DNA of 29,097 bases from NCBI GenBank assembly GCA_934254835.1, contig CAKQMI010000024.1, positions 1 through 29,097 of the forward strand. The letters are read 5' to 3'. Source of the DNA: an uncultured Clostridia bacterium (GTDB lineage Bacteria; Bacillota; Clostridia; Christensenellales; CAG-917). Each line of letters opens with the position of its first letter. Positions within the stretch are counted from its first letter, which is position 1. The notes beneath the pieces are model-generated. The model was not told where the DNA came from. It did not search any database and saw only the letters and a list, made by a program, of their open reading frames with translations. The position numbers were made by a program, and so were the translations under genes. Of the stretch, positions 14,923 to 23,649 are shown one piece after another.

Positions 14923-16154
14923 AAAATTACGATGTTGTAATTATCGGTGGCGGTCCTGCCGGAATGGCGGCTGCGGTCGAGGCGAAAAAGAACGGCTCCG
15001 ACGTTTTGATTTTGGAGCGCGACAATCGTCTGGGCGGAATACTCAATCAGTGCATACACAACGGCTTTGGTCTGCATTACTTCAAGGAAGAACTGACGGG
15101 GCCCGAATACGCCTCGCGATTCAAGAAAATGGTGGAAGAGTGTGGCGCGGACGTCGTGCTCGAAGCCATGGTGCTGGAAATTTTAAATGATAAAACGGTC
15201 ACTTTTTTAAGTCCGAAAACGGGGCTTGAAACGGTGCAGGCAAAAGCAATCGTCCTTGCAATGGGTTGCAGGGAAAGAACCGCCGGCGCAATCCAACTGA
15301 CAGGCACTCGTCCCGCGGGCGTTTATACTGCGGGTATGGCGCAAAGGATTTCCAACGTCGAGGGGTATCTCGTCGGCAAAAAAGTCGTCATCTTGGGTAG
15401 CGGTGACATCGGGCTGATTATGGCGCGTCGCATGACCTTCGAGGGCGCAAAAGTTTTGAAAGTTTTGGAAGTTATGCCGTATAGTAGCGGACTGAAACGA
15501 AATATAGTGCAGTGCTTGAACGACTTTGATATTCCGCTGTTGTTCAACCACACCGTGACGCGACTCGTCGGCAAAAACAGGCTCGAGGGGTTGTACTACG
15601 CCGAGGTCGATGAAAACCGACGCGTCAAACCCGAGACCGAGCAGTTTATCGAGTGCGATACGCTGTTGCTGTCGGTTGGGCTTATCCCCGAAAACGACCT
15701 TGTCAAGGGATTGCCCATTGAAATGAGCGGTGTCACGTCGGGCGCGGTCGTTGACGAATATCGCCAGACCACAATGTCGGGCGTGTTCAGCGCGGGCAAC
15801 GTTCTGCACGTCCACGATCTTGTCGATAACGTGTCGGCGGAAGGTATCATTGCGGGCAGAAGCGCGTCTTTATATGCACAAAACAAACTGATAAACGGCG
15901 AAAGCGTGCAGGTAAGCGCAATCGACGGGGTAAGATACGTGTTGCCGTCAAAGGTGTATAAGGGCGAAGGTTTCGTCACGATTTACTTCCGCGTCGGCGC
16001 AGAATACAGAAACGTTTATTTGGAAGTTTTGTGCGGTGACAACGTCATCGTTTCCAAAAAATGCCAAATCCTTGCGCCCGGCGAAATGGGCACGGTCTTG
16101 GTCGATAAGTCAAAAATTTTAGGTGATATCACCGTGAGAGTGAGGCGCGTATGA
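14919..16154 (+). CDS. NAD(P)/FAD-dependent oxidoreductase, partner of the GlpA-like subunit
   Basis: A 411-residue disulfide-reductase-like flavoprotein: FAD motif VVIIGGGPAGMAAAVEA at the start, CHNGFGL-like QCIHNGFGLHYF, an NAD-binding fold in KKVVILGSGDIGLIMARRM near residue 155 and the FAD-closing GVFSAGNVLHVHDLVD. It would pass electrons between the GlpA-like dehydrogenase and a nucleotide or quinone acceptor. The ATG at 14919 overlaps the upstream stop by four bases and begins right at the FAD motif; an open frame extends upstream to 14661, but that part runs inside the GlpA-like gene and has no family match. The C-terminal 75 residues form a small beta-rich domain seen in this clostridial subgroup. 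Confidence 0.86.
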   Translation: MKNYDVVIIGGGPAGMAAAVEAKKNGSDVLILERDNRLGGILNQCIHNGFGLHYFKEELTGPEYASRFKKMVEECGADVVLEAMVLEILNDKTVTFLSPKTGLETVQAKAIVLAMGCRERTAGAIQLTGTRPAGVYTAGMAQRISNVEGYLVGKKVVILGSGDIGLIMARRMTFEGAKVLKVLEVMPYSSGLKRNIVQCLNDFDIPLLFNHTVTRLVGKNRLEGLYYAEVDENRRVKPETEQFIECDTLLLSVGLIPENDLVKGLPIEMSGVTSGAVVDEYRQTTMSGVFSAGNVLHVHDLVDNVSAEGIIAGRSASLYAQNKLINGESVQVSAIDGVRYVLPSKVYKGEGFVTIYFRVGAEYRNVYLEVLCGDNVIVSKKCQILAPGEMGTVLVDKSKILGDITVRVRRV

Positions 16155-16492
16155 AAACGATTTGTATAATGTGTCCGATGGGTTGCCCGTTGGATATTTC
16201 GGAAAAAGACGGCAAAATCGTCGTTACGGGCAACACTTGTAAGCGTGGCGAAATTTACGGCGCGCAGGAATTTACCGCGCCGAAACGCGTCGTCACCAGT
16301 CTTGTAAGGCTCACGTCGGGCGGTGTCGTATCCGTCAAAACCGACGGGCTTGTTTTGAAGTCGCTTATCCCTGCCGTTTTGAAAGAAATCGGCGAAATCA
16401 GGTTGTCCGCACCTCTTGAAATCGGCGACGTTGCCAAAGAAAACGTCGCGGGAAGCGGTGTCAACCTTGTCGTGACTTCGGACGTAAAATAG
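16151..16492 (+). CDS. DUF1667 iron-sulfur protein
   Basis: A 113-residue protein with cysteines at 5, 8, 12 and 30 (CIMCPMGC then TGNTCKRGEIY). That spacing resembles the [4Fe-4S] site at the N-terminus of formate dehydrogenase and related enzymes, so it likely carries one cluster. DUF1667 proteins almost always follow the GlpA-like and FAD oxidoreductase genes, and here an ATGA overlap repeats the arrangement. It is probably the third subunit of that electron-transfer complex. The enzymatic role is not established. Confidence 0.87.
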   Translation: MKTICIMCPMGCPLDISEKDGKIVVTGNTCKRGEIYGAQEFTAPKRVVTSLVRLTSGGVVSVKTDGLVLKSLIPAVLKEIGEIRLSAPLEIGDVAKENVAGSGVNLVVTSDVK

Positions 16493-16499
16493 ATTTGTA

Positions 16500-17999
16500 A
16501 TGAAACGCATCGTCAACAAAAGACCGATATGCTTTGCCGTGCTTGCAATGGAAGTCGGTCTTTTTTTGACGGGAATGACCGAAAATCTTTATTTCGTCAG
16601 AGTATTTGCGCTGGCGTTCGCACTTATTTTTTTGGGAGTCGTGCTAATTTTGAAAAAGCCACGACTTTGTTATATCCCGATATTTTTCACGCTTGGAGTT
16701 TTGTTGATTTCGGGCGTCATCGACGTCTATAAAAGCACCGCAATCAACGAGAAAAAGGCGGAAATCGAGGGGACTATTTCAAGCGAAATCATCACGAACG
16801 ACGATAGTTATTTTTACTTCACCATAGACAACGTCACCGTAAACGGGAAAGAAACCGGGAAAAAAGCGAACGTTTCCTCCTTCTTTTTGCCGTCCGCTCG
16901 CGCAGGCGATAAAGTCAAAATCACGGGTGAAATAAGGACGTACGATTTGCACCTCAAAGAGTTTATGAGTTTTTCGGCGCGGGGGCGAAAGTTTTGGATC
17001 AGCGCACGAAAAATCGAAAACCTCGGACAGGGCAACCTCTCTGTGGACAGAAAAATCTTGCTGAGATACAAGCGACTTTTGTACGAAAACTGCGACGATA
17101 TTACGGCGGACAGCGCGCTCGCGCTCCTATTCGGCGACAGGTCGGGTATCAACGAGGAATTCAACAATAACGTTAAAAACGCGGGCATTTTGCACATTTT
17201 CGCTGTGTCGGGACTGCATATCGGCATGCTTGCCACGGTGATGGCATTCCTTTTCAGAAGGCTGAAAAAGAGGAAAGCGTTGTATCTTTTGCTGGTGGAA
17301 ATTCCGCTTATCGCATACGGGTGGCTGTGCGGATTCGGCGCAAGCGTGGTGCGTGCAATCGTGATGTCTACGGTGTTTATTTTGTCGGGACTTACGGGAC
17401 GACAGCGCGACGGGCTGAATGCGCTGGCGCTTTCTGCGATAATCGTGCTGATACTCAATCCCACCGATATGTTTACAATCGGATTCCATTTAAGTTTTGC
17501 GTCGGTTTTGGGACTTATCATAGTCGTGCCGAGGCTCACGAAAAAGGAGATGACGGGCGCAAAGAAAAAGGTCAGGGACATTTGTGCAACGAGCGTCGGC
17601 GTCAACGTAATGTTGTTGCCTTACATGGTCGGATTTTTCGGCGAGGTGCAGACGCTGTTTGTGTTGTCAAATCTCATCTTGTTGCCGATTTTGCCGATTA
17701 TCTATACAATTTCGCTGGTAATCAGCCTGTTTGTGACGATAATACCATCGTGTGCGGTACTGTTGAAAGCACTTGCAGTGGTGCTGTTTCCGATAAAATT
17801 CGTGGCGACGGCGATAGGCTCGCTTACCGTTTCGTCGGTGGCTCTTAATAAACTTCACTCGCTTGGGGCGTCCTATCTTTTGAGCGTGTTTATTTTGTCG
17901 CGTTACGTTTTCCTGCCAAGGACGAAAAAGATTCCGCTGGTACTTTCGATATGGGCGGTCGGCGTCGCGATGATACCCGTAATTTCTTTACTTTTGTGA
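16500..17999 (+). CDS. comEC: ComEC/Rec2-family membrane protein
   Basis: A 499-residue polytopic membrane protein. The N-terminus has hydrophobic segments (ICFAVLAMEVGLFLTGM, FALAFALIFLGVVLIL), a soluble OB-like region (about 75-170) and then a long hydrophobic Competence domain from about 200, opened by LLFGDRSGI and the hallmark HIFAVSGLHIGML. In competent bacteria ComEC is the channel for single-stranded DNA. It lacks the C-terminal metallo-beta-lactamase-like domain of longer ComEC proteins, so it is the short form. The start has little ribosome-site signal, and it lies seven bases after DUF1667. No other competence genes are nearby. Confidence 0.85.
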   Translation: MKRIVNKRPICFAVLAMEVGLFLTGMTENLYFVRVFALAFALIFLGVVLILKKPRLCYIPIFFTLGVLLISGVIDVYKSTAINEKKAEIEGTISSEIITNDDSYFYFTIDNVTVNGKETGKKANVSSFFLPSARAGDKVKITGEIRTYDLHLKEFMSFSARGRKFWISARKIENLGQGNLSVDRKILLRYKRLLYENCDDITADSALALLFGDRSGINEEFNNNVKNAGILHIFAVSGLHIGMLATVMAFLFRRLKKRKALYLLLVEIPLIAYGWLCGFGASVVRAIVMSTVFILSGLTGRQRDGLNALALSAIIVLILNPTDMFTIGFHLSFASVLGLIIVVPRLTKKEMTGAKKKVRDICATSVGVNVMLLPYMVGFFGEVQTLFVLSNLILLPILPIIYTISLVISLFVTIIPSCAVLLKALAVVLFPIKFVATAIGSLTVSSVALNKLHSLGASYLLSVFILSRYVFLPRTKKIPLVLSIWAVGVAMIPVISLLL

Positions 18000-18015
18000 T
18001 TAAAAATGGTATATT
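17987..18015 (+). promoter_or_regulatory. Possible leaderless promoter for holA
   Basis: TTTACT (17987-17992), 17 bases, TATATT (18010-18015). The start site would fall at about 18021-18023, at the ATG (18022). No Shine-Dalgarno sequence precedes that ATG, which is consistent with a leaderless message; co-transcription from upstream is also possible. Confidence 0.4.
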
Positions 18016-18021
18016 GATTTT

Positions 18022-19017
18022 ATGATAAACGTTTCCGATTTGAAAAAAAGATTGTCGATTGAGATTTTGCCCGTCTATTTTCTGAAGGGACAAGACGCCT
18101 ATGTCAAAGACGTCGCTTTCGGCGTGCTGAAAGAACTGTTGGACAAGGACTTTGCCGATATGAATTTGACGGTCTTCGAGGACTCGTCGGATATGGCGGG
18201 GGTGGTACAGACGCTGAATACCGTGCCCGTTTTCGACGAAAGAAGGCTGGTCATCGTGAAGTCGTCCGACGGGCTTGACGACGCGGGAAAAAACGCGCTC
18301 GAAGCCTACCTCAACAATCCGTCGGGGTTTTCGGTGCTGGCGTTTTCGGACGACTCAATCGCGCGCGAGGACTTTTCAAAGAAGGCAAGCCCCGTTTTCA
18401 AACTGTACGGAAAGGGCGAGGTCGTGGACGTCAGCGGTGCGGACGAAATGCAATATCCGCGCATCGTCGAAAACGAAATCAGAAAAAGAAATTGCGAAAT
18501 CGAAAACTCGGCAATAAGTTTGCTGTCGACATACACCGCCCGCGATATGACGAGGACGATGAACGAAATCAACAAACTTTGCGCCTATAAAAACGGCGGG
18601 AAAATCACGAGGGGAGACGTCGAAAATCTTGTTTCTGCCGACACCGAATACAAAACGTACGCGCTTGCGGACGCGCTGTCAAAGGGCGACAACGACAAGG
18701 CTTTGGACGTTTTGAAAACTTTGCTTTCGGACGGCGAAAGTCCGTCGTCGATACTTGCATCGATGGCGGGGCAGTACCGCAGAATGTTCGAGGCAAGGAT
18801 AAGCAGTCTGTCGGGCGACGACCTGGCAAAGGCGTTGTCGGTGCGTCCCGGTGCGATAAGCATTGCAAAAAGCGTCGCGCAAAGATACACTCCGATGGAA
18901 CTCAAAAAGTACGTCGATACTTTGCACAACCTTGAATACGCCTTCAAGTCGGGCGAGAAAGAGGAAGCGCAGGTGTTGTATGAGGCTTTTGCCTTTCTTC
19001 TCAAAAAACGCACTTAA
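18022..19017 (+). CDS. holA: DNA polymerase III delta subunit (clamp loader)
   Basis: A 331-residue HolA, which opens the beta sliding clamp and loads it on primed DNA as part of the clamp loader. It shows the start of the AAA-like fold with PVYFLKGQDAYVKDVAFGVLKE, then VVQTLNTVPVFDERRLVIVK, the middle MTRTMNEINKLCAYKNG region, and the C-terminal helical collar with DGESPSSILASMAGQYRRMFEAR, ending LYEAFAFLLKK. The order and length match HolA. ComEC followed by HolA is a common Firmicutes order (comEC-holA), supporting both calls. A good terminator follows. Confidence 0.92.
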   Translation: MINVSDLKKRLSIEILPVYFLKGQDAYVKDVAFGVLKELLDKDFADMNLTVFEDSSDMAGVVQTLNTVPVFDERRLVIVKSSDGLDDAGKNALEAYLNNPSGFSVLAFSDDSIAREDFSKKASPVFKLYGKGEVVDVSGADEMQYPRIVENEIRKRNCEIENSAISLLSTYTARDMTRTMNEINKLCAYKNGGKITRGDVENLVSADTEYKTYALADALSKGDNDKALDVLKTLLSDGESPSSILASMAGQYRRMFEARISSLSGDDLAKALSVRPGAISIAKSVAQRYTPMELKKYVDTLHNLEYAFKSGEKEEAQVLYEAFAFLLKKRT

Positions 19018-19055
19018 AACAGTAAAAATAAAGGGATAAAACCTCGATTATGTTA

Positions 19056-19084
19056 AAATACCGCAAAACAAGCGGTATTTTTTT
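19056..19084 (+). terminator. Terminator after holA
   Basis: AAATACCGC (19056-19064), a seven-base loop, GCGGTATTT (19072-19080) and four further T give a run of seven T. Confidence 0.9.
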
Positions 19085-19141
19085 GTACATTTGTCACAAC
19101 AATTTTTGTTAATTATTTTGCAAAAAAATGCAACTAACCTG

Positions 19142-19170
19142 TTGTATATTTATAAACTATATGATATACT
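19142..19170 (+). promoter_or_regulatory. Promoter before cdaA
   Basis: TTGTAT (19142-19147), 17 bases and TATACT (19165-19170), with a TG dinucleotide just upstream of the -10 box. The predicted start is near 19177. Confidence 0.7.
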
Positions 19171-19212
19171 AATCTATATTTATTGAAACTATTATTTCAT
19201 GGGGTAAACTCA

Positions 19213-20079
19213 ATGGATAAGATTTACGCATATTTCAAAAACATCAGTTTGCTGGCAATCGTGGATATCGCCACCTGCGTTATTCTGTTGGCGCTCGCGT
19301 TTATGTTCTTTTACCATAAACGCAGTTTACGCGTCTTTTTGGTGTTGTTAGGTGCAATTGCAACGAAAGTAGTGGTTGACGCGCTCGGGATATTCCTCGG
19401 CAACAACGCCTTTGCGCTTTGCAGTGAATTGTTGCGGTACGTTTTGCTGTTTTTGCTTGTTGCGGTGGTGGTTGTATATCAATCGGATTTCAGAAGTATT
19501 TTCGGACGCATCGCAACCCCGCACGGCATCGACTTGTTCCAAGAAGGCTTTGGTTCCGACGACGATCTGCGCGAAGCCACGGACGAACTTTTGTCGGCAC
19601 TCCAAACCATGGCAAAACAAAACACGGGCGCAATCATTATTATGACGCCCACCACCATGGACAGCAATATTTTGGAAACCGGTACCGAACTTAATGCAAA
19701 AATCTCCGCCCCGCTTTTGGTCAGTATATTCAACACGAAAGCCCCCTTGCACGACGGCGCGGTTATCATAAAAGGTAACAAGATTTTGTCGGCAGGTTGC
19801 TTCCTTCCGCTCACTCAAGAGGCGGGCGTCGCAAAGGAACTGGGCACTCGTCACCGTGCCGCGCTCGGCATCACCGAAGAAAGCAACGTTATGGCAATCG
19901 TCGTATCCGAAGAAACGGGTATTATCTCCGTCGCAAAGGGCGGACAGTTGCAACGCTATATGACGATTGATAAATTGAAAGAAAAAATCGAGACGGTCTA
20001 CGGCATTTCTCCGCTCGCTCTCGAGGCGAAAGCCGACGACGCCGATAAAAAGAAAAGGAAAAGGTTTTTTAACAAGTGA
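19213..20079 (+). CDS. cdaA: Diadenylate cyclase CdaA
   Basis: A 288-residue membrane-anchored cyclase joining two ATP into c-di-AMP, a second messenger for potassium and cell-wall control. Three hydrophobic segments occupy about 10-85, followed by the DAC domain with the catalytic motifs DGA (181-183) and RHR (213-215), both intact. The ATG at 19213 is preceded by GGGG and matches the usual CdaA N-terminus; a TTG start at 19183 would add ten residues and is less likely. In many Firmicutes cdaR (YbbR) and glmM follow; here a DUF1015 gene overlaps the stop instead, so the usual regulator partner is absent from this site. Confidence 0.92.
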   Translation: MDKIYAYFKNISLLAIVDIATCVILLALAFMFFYHKRSLRVFLVLLGAIATKVVVDALGIFLGNNAFALCSELLRYVLLFLLVAVVVVYQSDFRSIFGRIATPHGIDLFQEGFGSDDDLREATDELLSALQTMAKQNTGAIIIMTPTTMDSNILETGTELNAKISAPLLVSIFNTKAPLHDGAVIIKGNKILSAGCFLPLTQEAGVAKELGTRHRAALGITEESNVMAIVVSEETGIISVAKGGQLQRYMTIDKLKEKIETVYGISPLALEAKADDADKKKRKRFFNK

Positions 20080-21305
20080 AAACGGTAAAAGTTCAAAACG
20101 TGTTACTTCCCAAAGACGGCGTCGATTTTGAAAAATGGGCGGTTGTCGCATGCGATCAGTTCACCTCGCAACCCGATTATTGGGAAAAACTTGCCTCGTA
20201 CGTCGGCGACGCTCCCAACACGCTCAATCTTATTTATCCCGAGGTCTATTTGTCTTGCGACCGCGAAAACCGCATCAAAAATATCAACGCAAATATGAGA
20301 AAGTATTTGGACGGCGGGATTTTCAGGGAAATCAAGGACAGCTTCATTTTGGTGGAACGCGATACGCCTTATCAAAAAGGCAGGCTCGGGCTTATGATGG
20401 CGGTTGACCTCGAAGAATACGACTACACCCCGTTTGCGCCGGTTCAAATTCGCGCAACAGAGGGCACCGTTGTCGAGCGTATTCCGCCCCGTGTCGAGAT
20501 TCGTCGGCACGCTCCGTTGGAACTTCCGCATATTATGTTATTGATTGACGACCGCGACTTTTCCGTCATCGAGCCTATCTATGAAAACCGCGACGGGTTG
20601 GAACTGTTGTACGACACCGACCTGAATATGAACGGCGGACATCTTAGAGGTTGGCGCGTCCCCGACACCGACGCCGTGCTTGAAAAGTTGTATGCGCTCG
20701 TGTCCGACGAAAACCAAATGAAAAAATACAATAAAGTCACCAACTTCTTGTTTGCGGTGGGCGACGGCAATCACTCGCTCGCCACGGCGAAAGCGCACTG
20801 GGACGAGGTGAAAGCAGGTCTTTCGGACGAAGAAAAAGAAGCGCACCCCGCAAGGTACGCCTTGGTGGAGGTCGAAAACCTTATGAGCCCCGCTCTTAAA
20901 TTCGAGCCTATCCATCGCGTGGTGTTCGGCGCGGACGAGGAGTTTATAAAGGAACTTTCGTCCAAAATTTCGGGCGGTCGCAAAATCAGGGCGTTCACGA
21001 AAGATAAAGAGTACACACTCTTTGCGCCCGACGATAGTATCGACGCAATCAAGGAAATTCAGGACTTCATCGACGAGCGCGTCAAGGCGGACGCTTGCAT
21101 AGAAGTCGATTACATACACGGCGAAAACTATTTGGGACGCGTCGTGAAAGAACGCGGTGGCGTCGGCATAGTAATGCCCGCTCCCGAAAAAACCAACCTC
21201 TTCGACTTCATCATCAGGCGTGGCATTATGCCGAGAAAGTCATTCTCGATGGGCGAGGCAGAGGAAAAACGATATTATTTCGAAGCAAAGAAAATTGTAA
21301 AATGA
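20076..21305 (+). CDS. DUF1015-family protein
   Basis: A 409-residue DUF1015 protein of uncertain function. It has the family's opening pattern (VQNVLLPKDGVDFEKWAVVACDQFTSQ), a central HMRGWRVPD-like GHLRGWRVPDTD and the family-defining GDGNHSLATAKAHWDEV near residue 230. Some archaeal relatives act as ADP-dependent serine kinases, but that cannot be transferred here. The start is GTG at 20076 overlapping the cdaA stop (GTGA), so translation is probably coupled. Aspartate kinase follows seven bases later. Confidence 0.85.
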   Translation: MKTVKVQNVLLPKDGVDFEKWAVVACDQFTSQPDYWEKLASYVGDAPNTLNLIYPEVYLSCDRENRIKNINANMRKYLDGGIFREIKDSFILVERDTPYQKGRLGLMMAVDLEEYDYTPFAPVQIRATEGTVVERIPPRVEIRRHAPLELPHIMLLIDDRDFSVIEPIYENRDGLELLYDTDLNMNGGHLRGWRVPDTDAVLEKLYALVSDENQMKKYNKVTNFLFAVGDGNHSLATAKAHWDEVKAGLSDEEKEAHPARYALVEVENLMSPALKFEPIHRVVFGADEEFIKELSSKISGGRKIRAFTKDKEYTLFAPDDSIDAIKEIQDFIDERVKADACIEVDYIHGENYLGRVVKERGGVGIVMPAPEKTNLFDFIIRRGIMPRKSFSMGEAEEKRYYFEAKKIVK

Positions 21306-21312
21306 GGTATTT

Positions 21313-22635
21313 ATGAAGGATATAAAAGTTTGCAAGTTCGGGGGAACGTCAATGGCAACGCGGGAGAGCATAAATCGCGTCATCGACATTATTTCCGCCG
21401 ATGACAGACGCAAATTCGTCATTGTATCCGCGCCCGGCAAAAGGAATAAATACGACATTAAGGTCACTGACCAACTTTATAAAATCGTCGAGGAAAATAA
21501 AACGACAGGCAACTTTAAGGAGTCTTTCGACGCGCTTAAAGAACGCTTCGTTTCGCTGACTAAGGAGCTGGACGTCGATTTTGACGTCGTGGCGGAACTC
21601 GATAATCTCGAAAAGGAAATTAAAAACGGCGCAAGTGCCGACTATGCCGCGTCCCGAGGGGAGTATCTCTCGGCAAAAATCCTGTCCGTCAAAACGGGCT
21701 GGACTTTCATCGACGCAAAAGATATCGTCCGCTTCAACGACTGCGGTGTTTTTGAGCCGGAATACACCAACGACACGGCGAAATCCTTGCTTCAAAACGT
21801 GCAAGGTAGGGTGGTTATCCCAGGGTTTTACGGTGCAACCGACAACGGCGAAATCTTTACGTTTTCAAGGGGCGGTTCGGACATAACGGGCGCAATCGTC
21901 GCGCGCGCGGTCGACGCAATCGTTTATGAAAACTGGACGGACGTCGACGGCTTTTTGACCGCCGATCCTAATATCGTGGACAATCCCAAACAAATCAACG
22001 TCCTGACGTATTCGGAACTGAGGGAACTTTCGTACATGGGCGCGAACGTTTTGCACCCCGAGTCGATTTTTCCGTTGCGCTTCACGATGGCACCCATCAA
22101 TATCCGCAACACTTTCCACCCCGAGCACGACGGCACTATGATTGTTTCGGCGTACGACGCAACCCACGAAAGACGCATCGTCACGGGGATTGCGGGACAC
22201 AAAGGCTTTACGTCCATCAACATTACAAAGTCGATGATGAACAGCGAGTTGGGATTTGGCAGGCGAGTTTTGTCAGTGCTTGAATACGCGGGCATCTGCT
22301 TTGAACATATCCCGTCGGGCATCGATACGCTGTCGGTCTTTGTCGCAGATAAGGAAATCGTCGGAAAAATGGAAAAAATCATCGCAAATATTCGCGAGGC
22401 GGTCAACCCCGACACAATCGAAATCCACAGCGGAATGTCCCTTATCGCAACCGTCGGTCAGGGTATGAGCGACCGTACCGGTACCGCCGCAAGACTGTTT
22501 ACCGCGCTTGCAAAATCTGACGTCAACGTCCGTATGATCGATCAGGGAAGCAGTGAAATTAACATTATCGTGGGTGTCGAATCCGCCGACTACGAAAGGG
22601 CGATAAACGCCATTTACGAGGAATTTTTCAACTGA
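21313..22635 (+). CDS. lysC: Aspartate kinase
   Basis: A 440-residue aspartokinase, the first step toward lysine, threonine and methionine: phosphorylation of aspartate. KFGGTSM is at residues 8-14, then RGEYLSAKIL, the FSRGGSDITGAIVA nucleotide site and WTDVDGFLTADPNIV. Two ACT domains follow (TSINITKSMM... and LIATVGQGMSDRTGTAARLF), likely sites of allosteric control by end products. The DUF1015 gene ends seven bases before it, with a GAGG ribosome site. Its stop codon is directly followed by the stop of the convergent lipid kinase, and its terminator is inside that gene. Confidence 0.94.
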   Translation: MKDIKVCKFGGTSMATRESINRVIDIISADDRRKFVIVSAPGKRNKYDIKVTDQLYKIVEENKTTGNFKESFDALKERFVSLTKELDVDFDVVAELDNLEKEIKNGASADYAASRGEYLSAKILSVKTGWTFIDAKDIVRFNDCGVFEPEYTNDTAKSLLQNVQGRVVIPGFYGATDNGEIFTFSRGGSDITGAIVARAVDAIVYENWTDVDGFLTADPNIVDNPKQINVLTYSELRELSYMGANVLHPESIFPLRFTMAPINIRNTFHPEHDGTMIVSAYDATHERRIVTGIAGHKGFTSINITKSMMNSELGFGRRVLSVLEYAGICFEHIPSGIDTLSVFVADKEIVGKMEKIIANIREAVNPDTIEIHSGMSLIATVGQGMSDRTGTAARLFTALAKSDVNVRMIDQGSSEINIIVGVESADYERAINAIYEEFFN

Positions 22636-23529
22636 TTATCGAATAAGATTTAAGACGTTCGGCGCGATTTTCGCGTCGAATTTTTTATTCAAAAAGAGTT
22701 CCCCGTCGATATCGACAAGGGATTGATTTGTTTCGATAACGACGTGTTTCCCCAAAAAGTGTTGCACGAATTTTCCGTCGATAAAACCTTTGCCGGAGGG
22801 GAGTTTTGAAAGTTTAATAAGGGTTGACAAGGGATTGCGTTTTTTAATAATTATGACGTCCAACAATCCGTCGTTGATTTTTGCGGGAGCGCAAAATTTC
22901 ATACCGCCCGCGAGCACCGAGCCGTTCAAAACGGCGGTGACAATGCCTCTTGTCTTGATTTCTTTGCCGTCGATATTTATGCAAAAGTCGTACTTTATCC
23001 CCTTGAAAATGCACAATAAAATCTTTTTTAAGTAAGATGACGCAGTTTTGTGTTTGGACGCGTTGACCATATTCACAACGTCAACGTCAATGCCACGGCA
23101 AGCAAAACATATTTCGTAAACGCCGTCGATATTTATGGCGTCGATAGGTTCTGCACGCCCTTCGATAACGCGCATAAGTGCGTCTTCGAGATTAAGCGGA
23201 AGACCTGCCGAGCGCATAAAATCGTTGCCCGTACCGCACGGCAAAAGGGCAAGGCGGGTGACATAAGGTTTGCCTTCTTTCAAAAGTTGCTCGCGCGCAG
23301 AAATTATGCCGTTGATGATTTCGTGTATGGTGCCGTCACCGCCGACGGACACGATTGTTTCCGTCCCCGACAAAGTGAGGTCGCGGGCGATTTCCGTCGC
23401 GTGTTTTCTGTATGACGTAAAGTGAGAAACGTATGAGACGTTTTTCAGAGATAAAAACTCAAATATTTTTTCGGCGTCGGCTTTTACGCGTCCGCGCCCC
23501 GCATACGGGTTGATAATAAGATGCAACAT
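22636..23529 (-). CDS. Diacylglycerol kinase-family lipid kinase (YegS/DgkB-like)
   Basis: A 297-residue cytosolic lipid kinase. The N-terminus has LIINPYAGRGR, then the nucleotide-binding SVGGDGTIHEIINGI at about 60-74 and LLPCGTGNDFMRSAG near 100, the family signature. It would phosphorylate diacylglycerol or a related lipid, recycling lipid intermediates from cell-wall polymer synthesis. The start has a weak ribosome site. It faces the aspartate kinase gene with no spacer: the two stop codons touch. Codons for the last residues (KFDAKIAPN) double as the aspartate kinase terminator. Confidence 0.9.
   Translation of the reverse strand: MLHLIINPYAGRGRVKADAEKIFEFLSLKNVSYVSHFTSYRKHATEIARDLTLSGTETIVSVGGDGTIHEIINGIISAREQLLKEGKPYVTRLALLPCGTGNDFMRSAGLPLNLEDALMRVIEGRAEPIDAINIDGVYEICFACRGIDVDVVNMVNASKHKTASSYLKKILLCIFKGIKYDFCINIDGKEIKTRGIVTAVLNGSVLAGGMKFCAPAKINDGLLDVIIIKKRNPLSTLIKLSKLPSGKGFIDGKFVQHFLGKHVVIETNQSLVDIDGELFLNKKFDAKIAPNVLNLIR
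22658..22686 (+). terminator. Aspartate kinase terminator embedded in the convergent lipid kinase gene
   Basis: TTCGGCGCGA (22658-22667), loop TTT, TCGCGTCGAA (22671-22680), one G-U pair, followed by six T (22681-22686). It works for plus-strand transcripts and lies in the 3' end of the minus-strand coding region. Confidence 0.85.
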
Positions 23530-23556
23530 TTTCTTGTCCGTGAAGTTAATGAAATA

Positions 23557-23585
23557 AGTATATCATTGTCCAAAAATTTTTGCAA
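23557..23585 (-). promoter_or_regulatory. Promoter of the lipid kinase gene
   Basis: On the minus strand: TTGCAA (23585-23580), 17 bases, TATACT (23562-23557). It is divergent from the DUF4364 promoter, with the two -35 boxes only 12 bases apart. Confidence 0.75.
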
Positions 23586-23597
23586 CATTAAAAAACC

Positions 23598-23626
23598 TTG
23601 AAATTTGGTTTATGGTGTGGTATAAT
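23598..23626 (+). promoter_or_regulatory. Promoter of the DUF4364 gene
   Basis: TTGAAA (23598-23603), 17 bases, perfect TATAAT (23621-23626). The leader is about 60 bases. Confidence 0.82.
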
Positions 23627-23649
23627 TGATTTATGCTAACCGTGAATAA

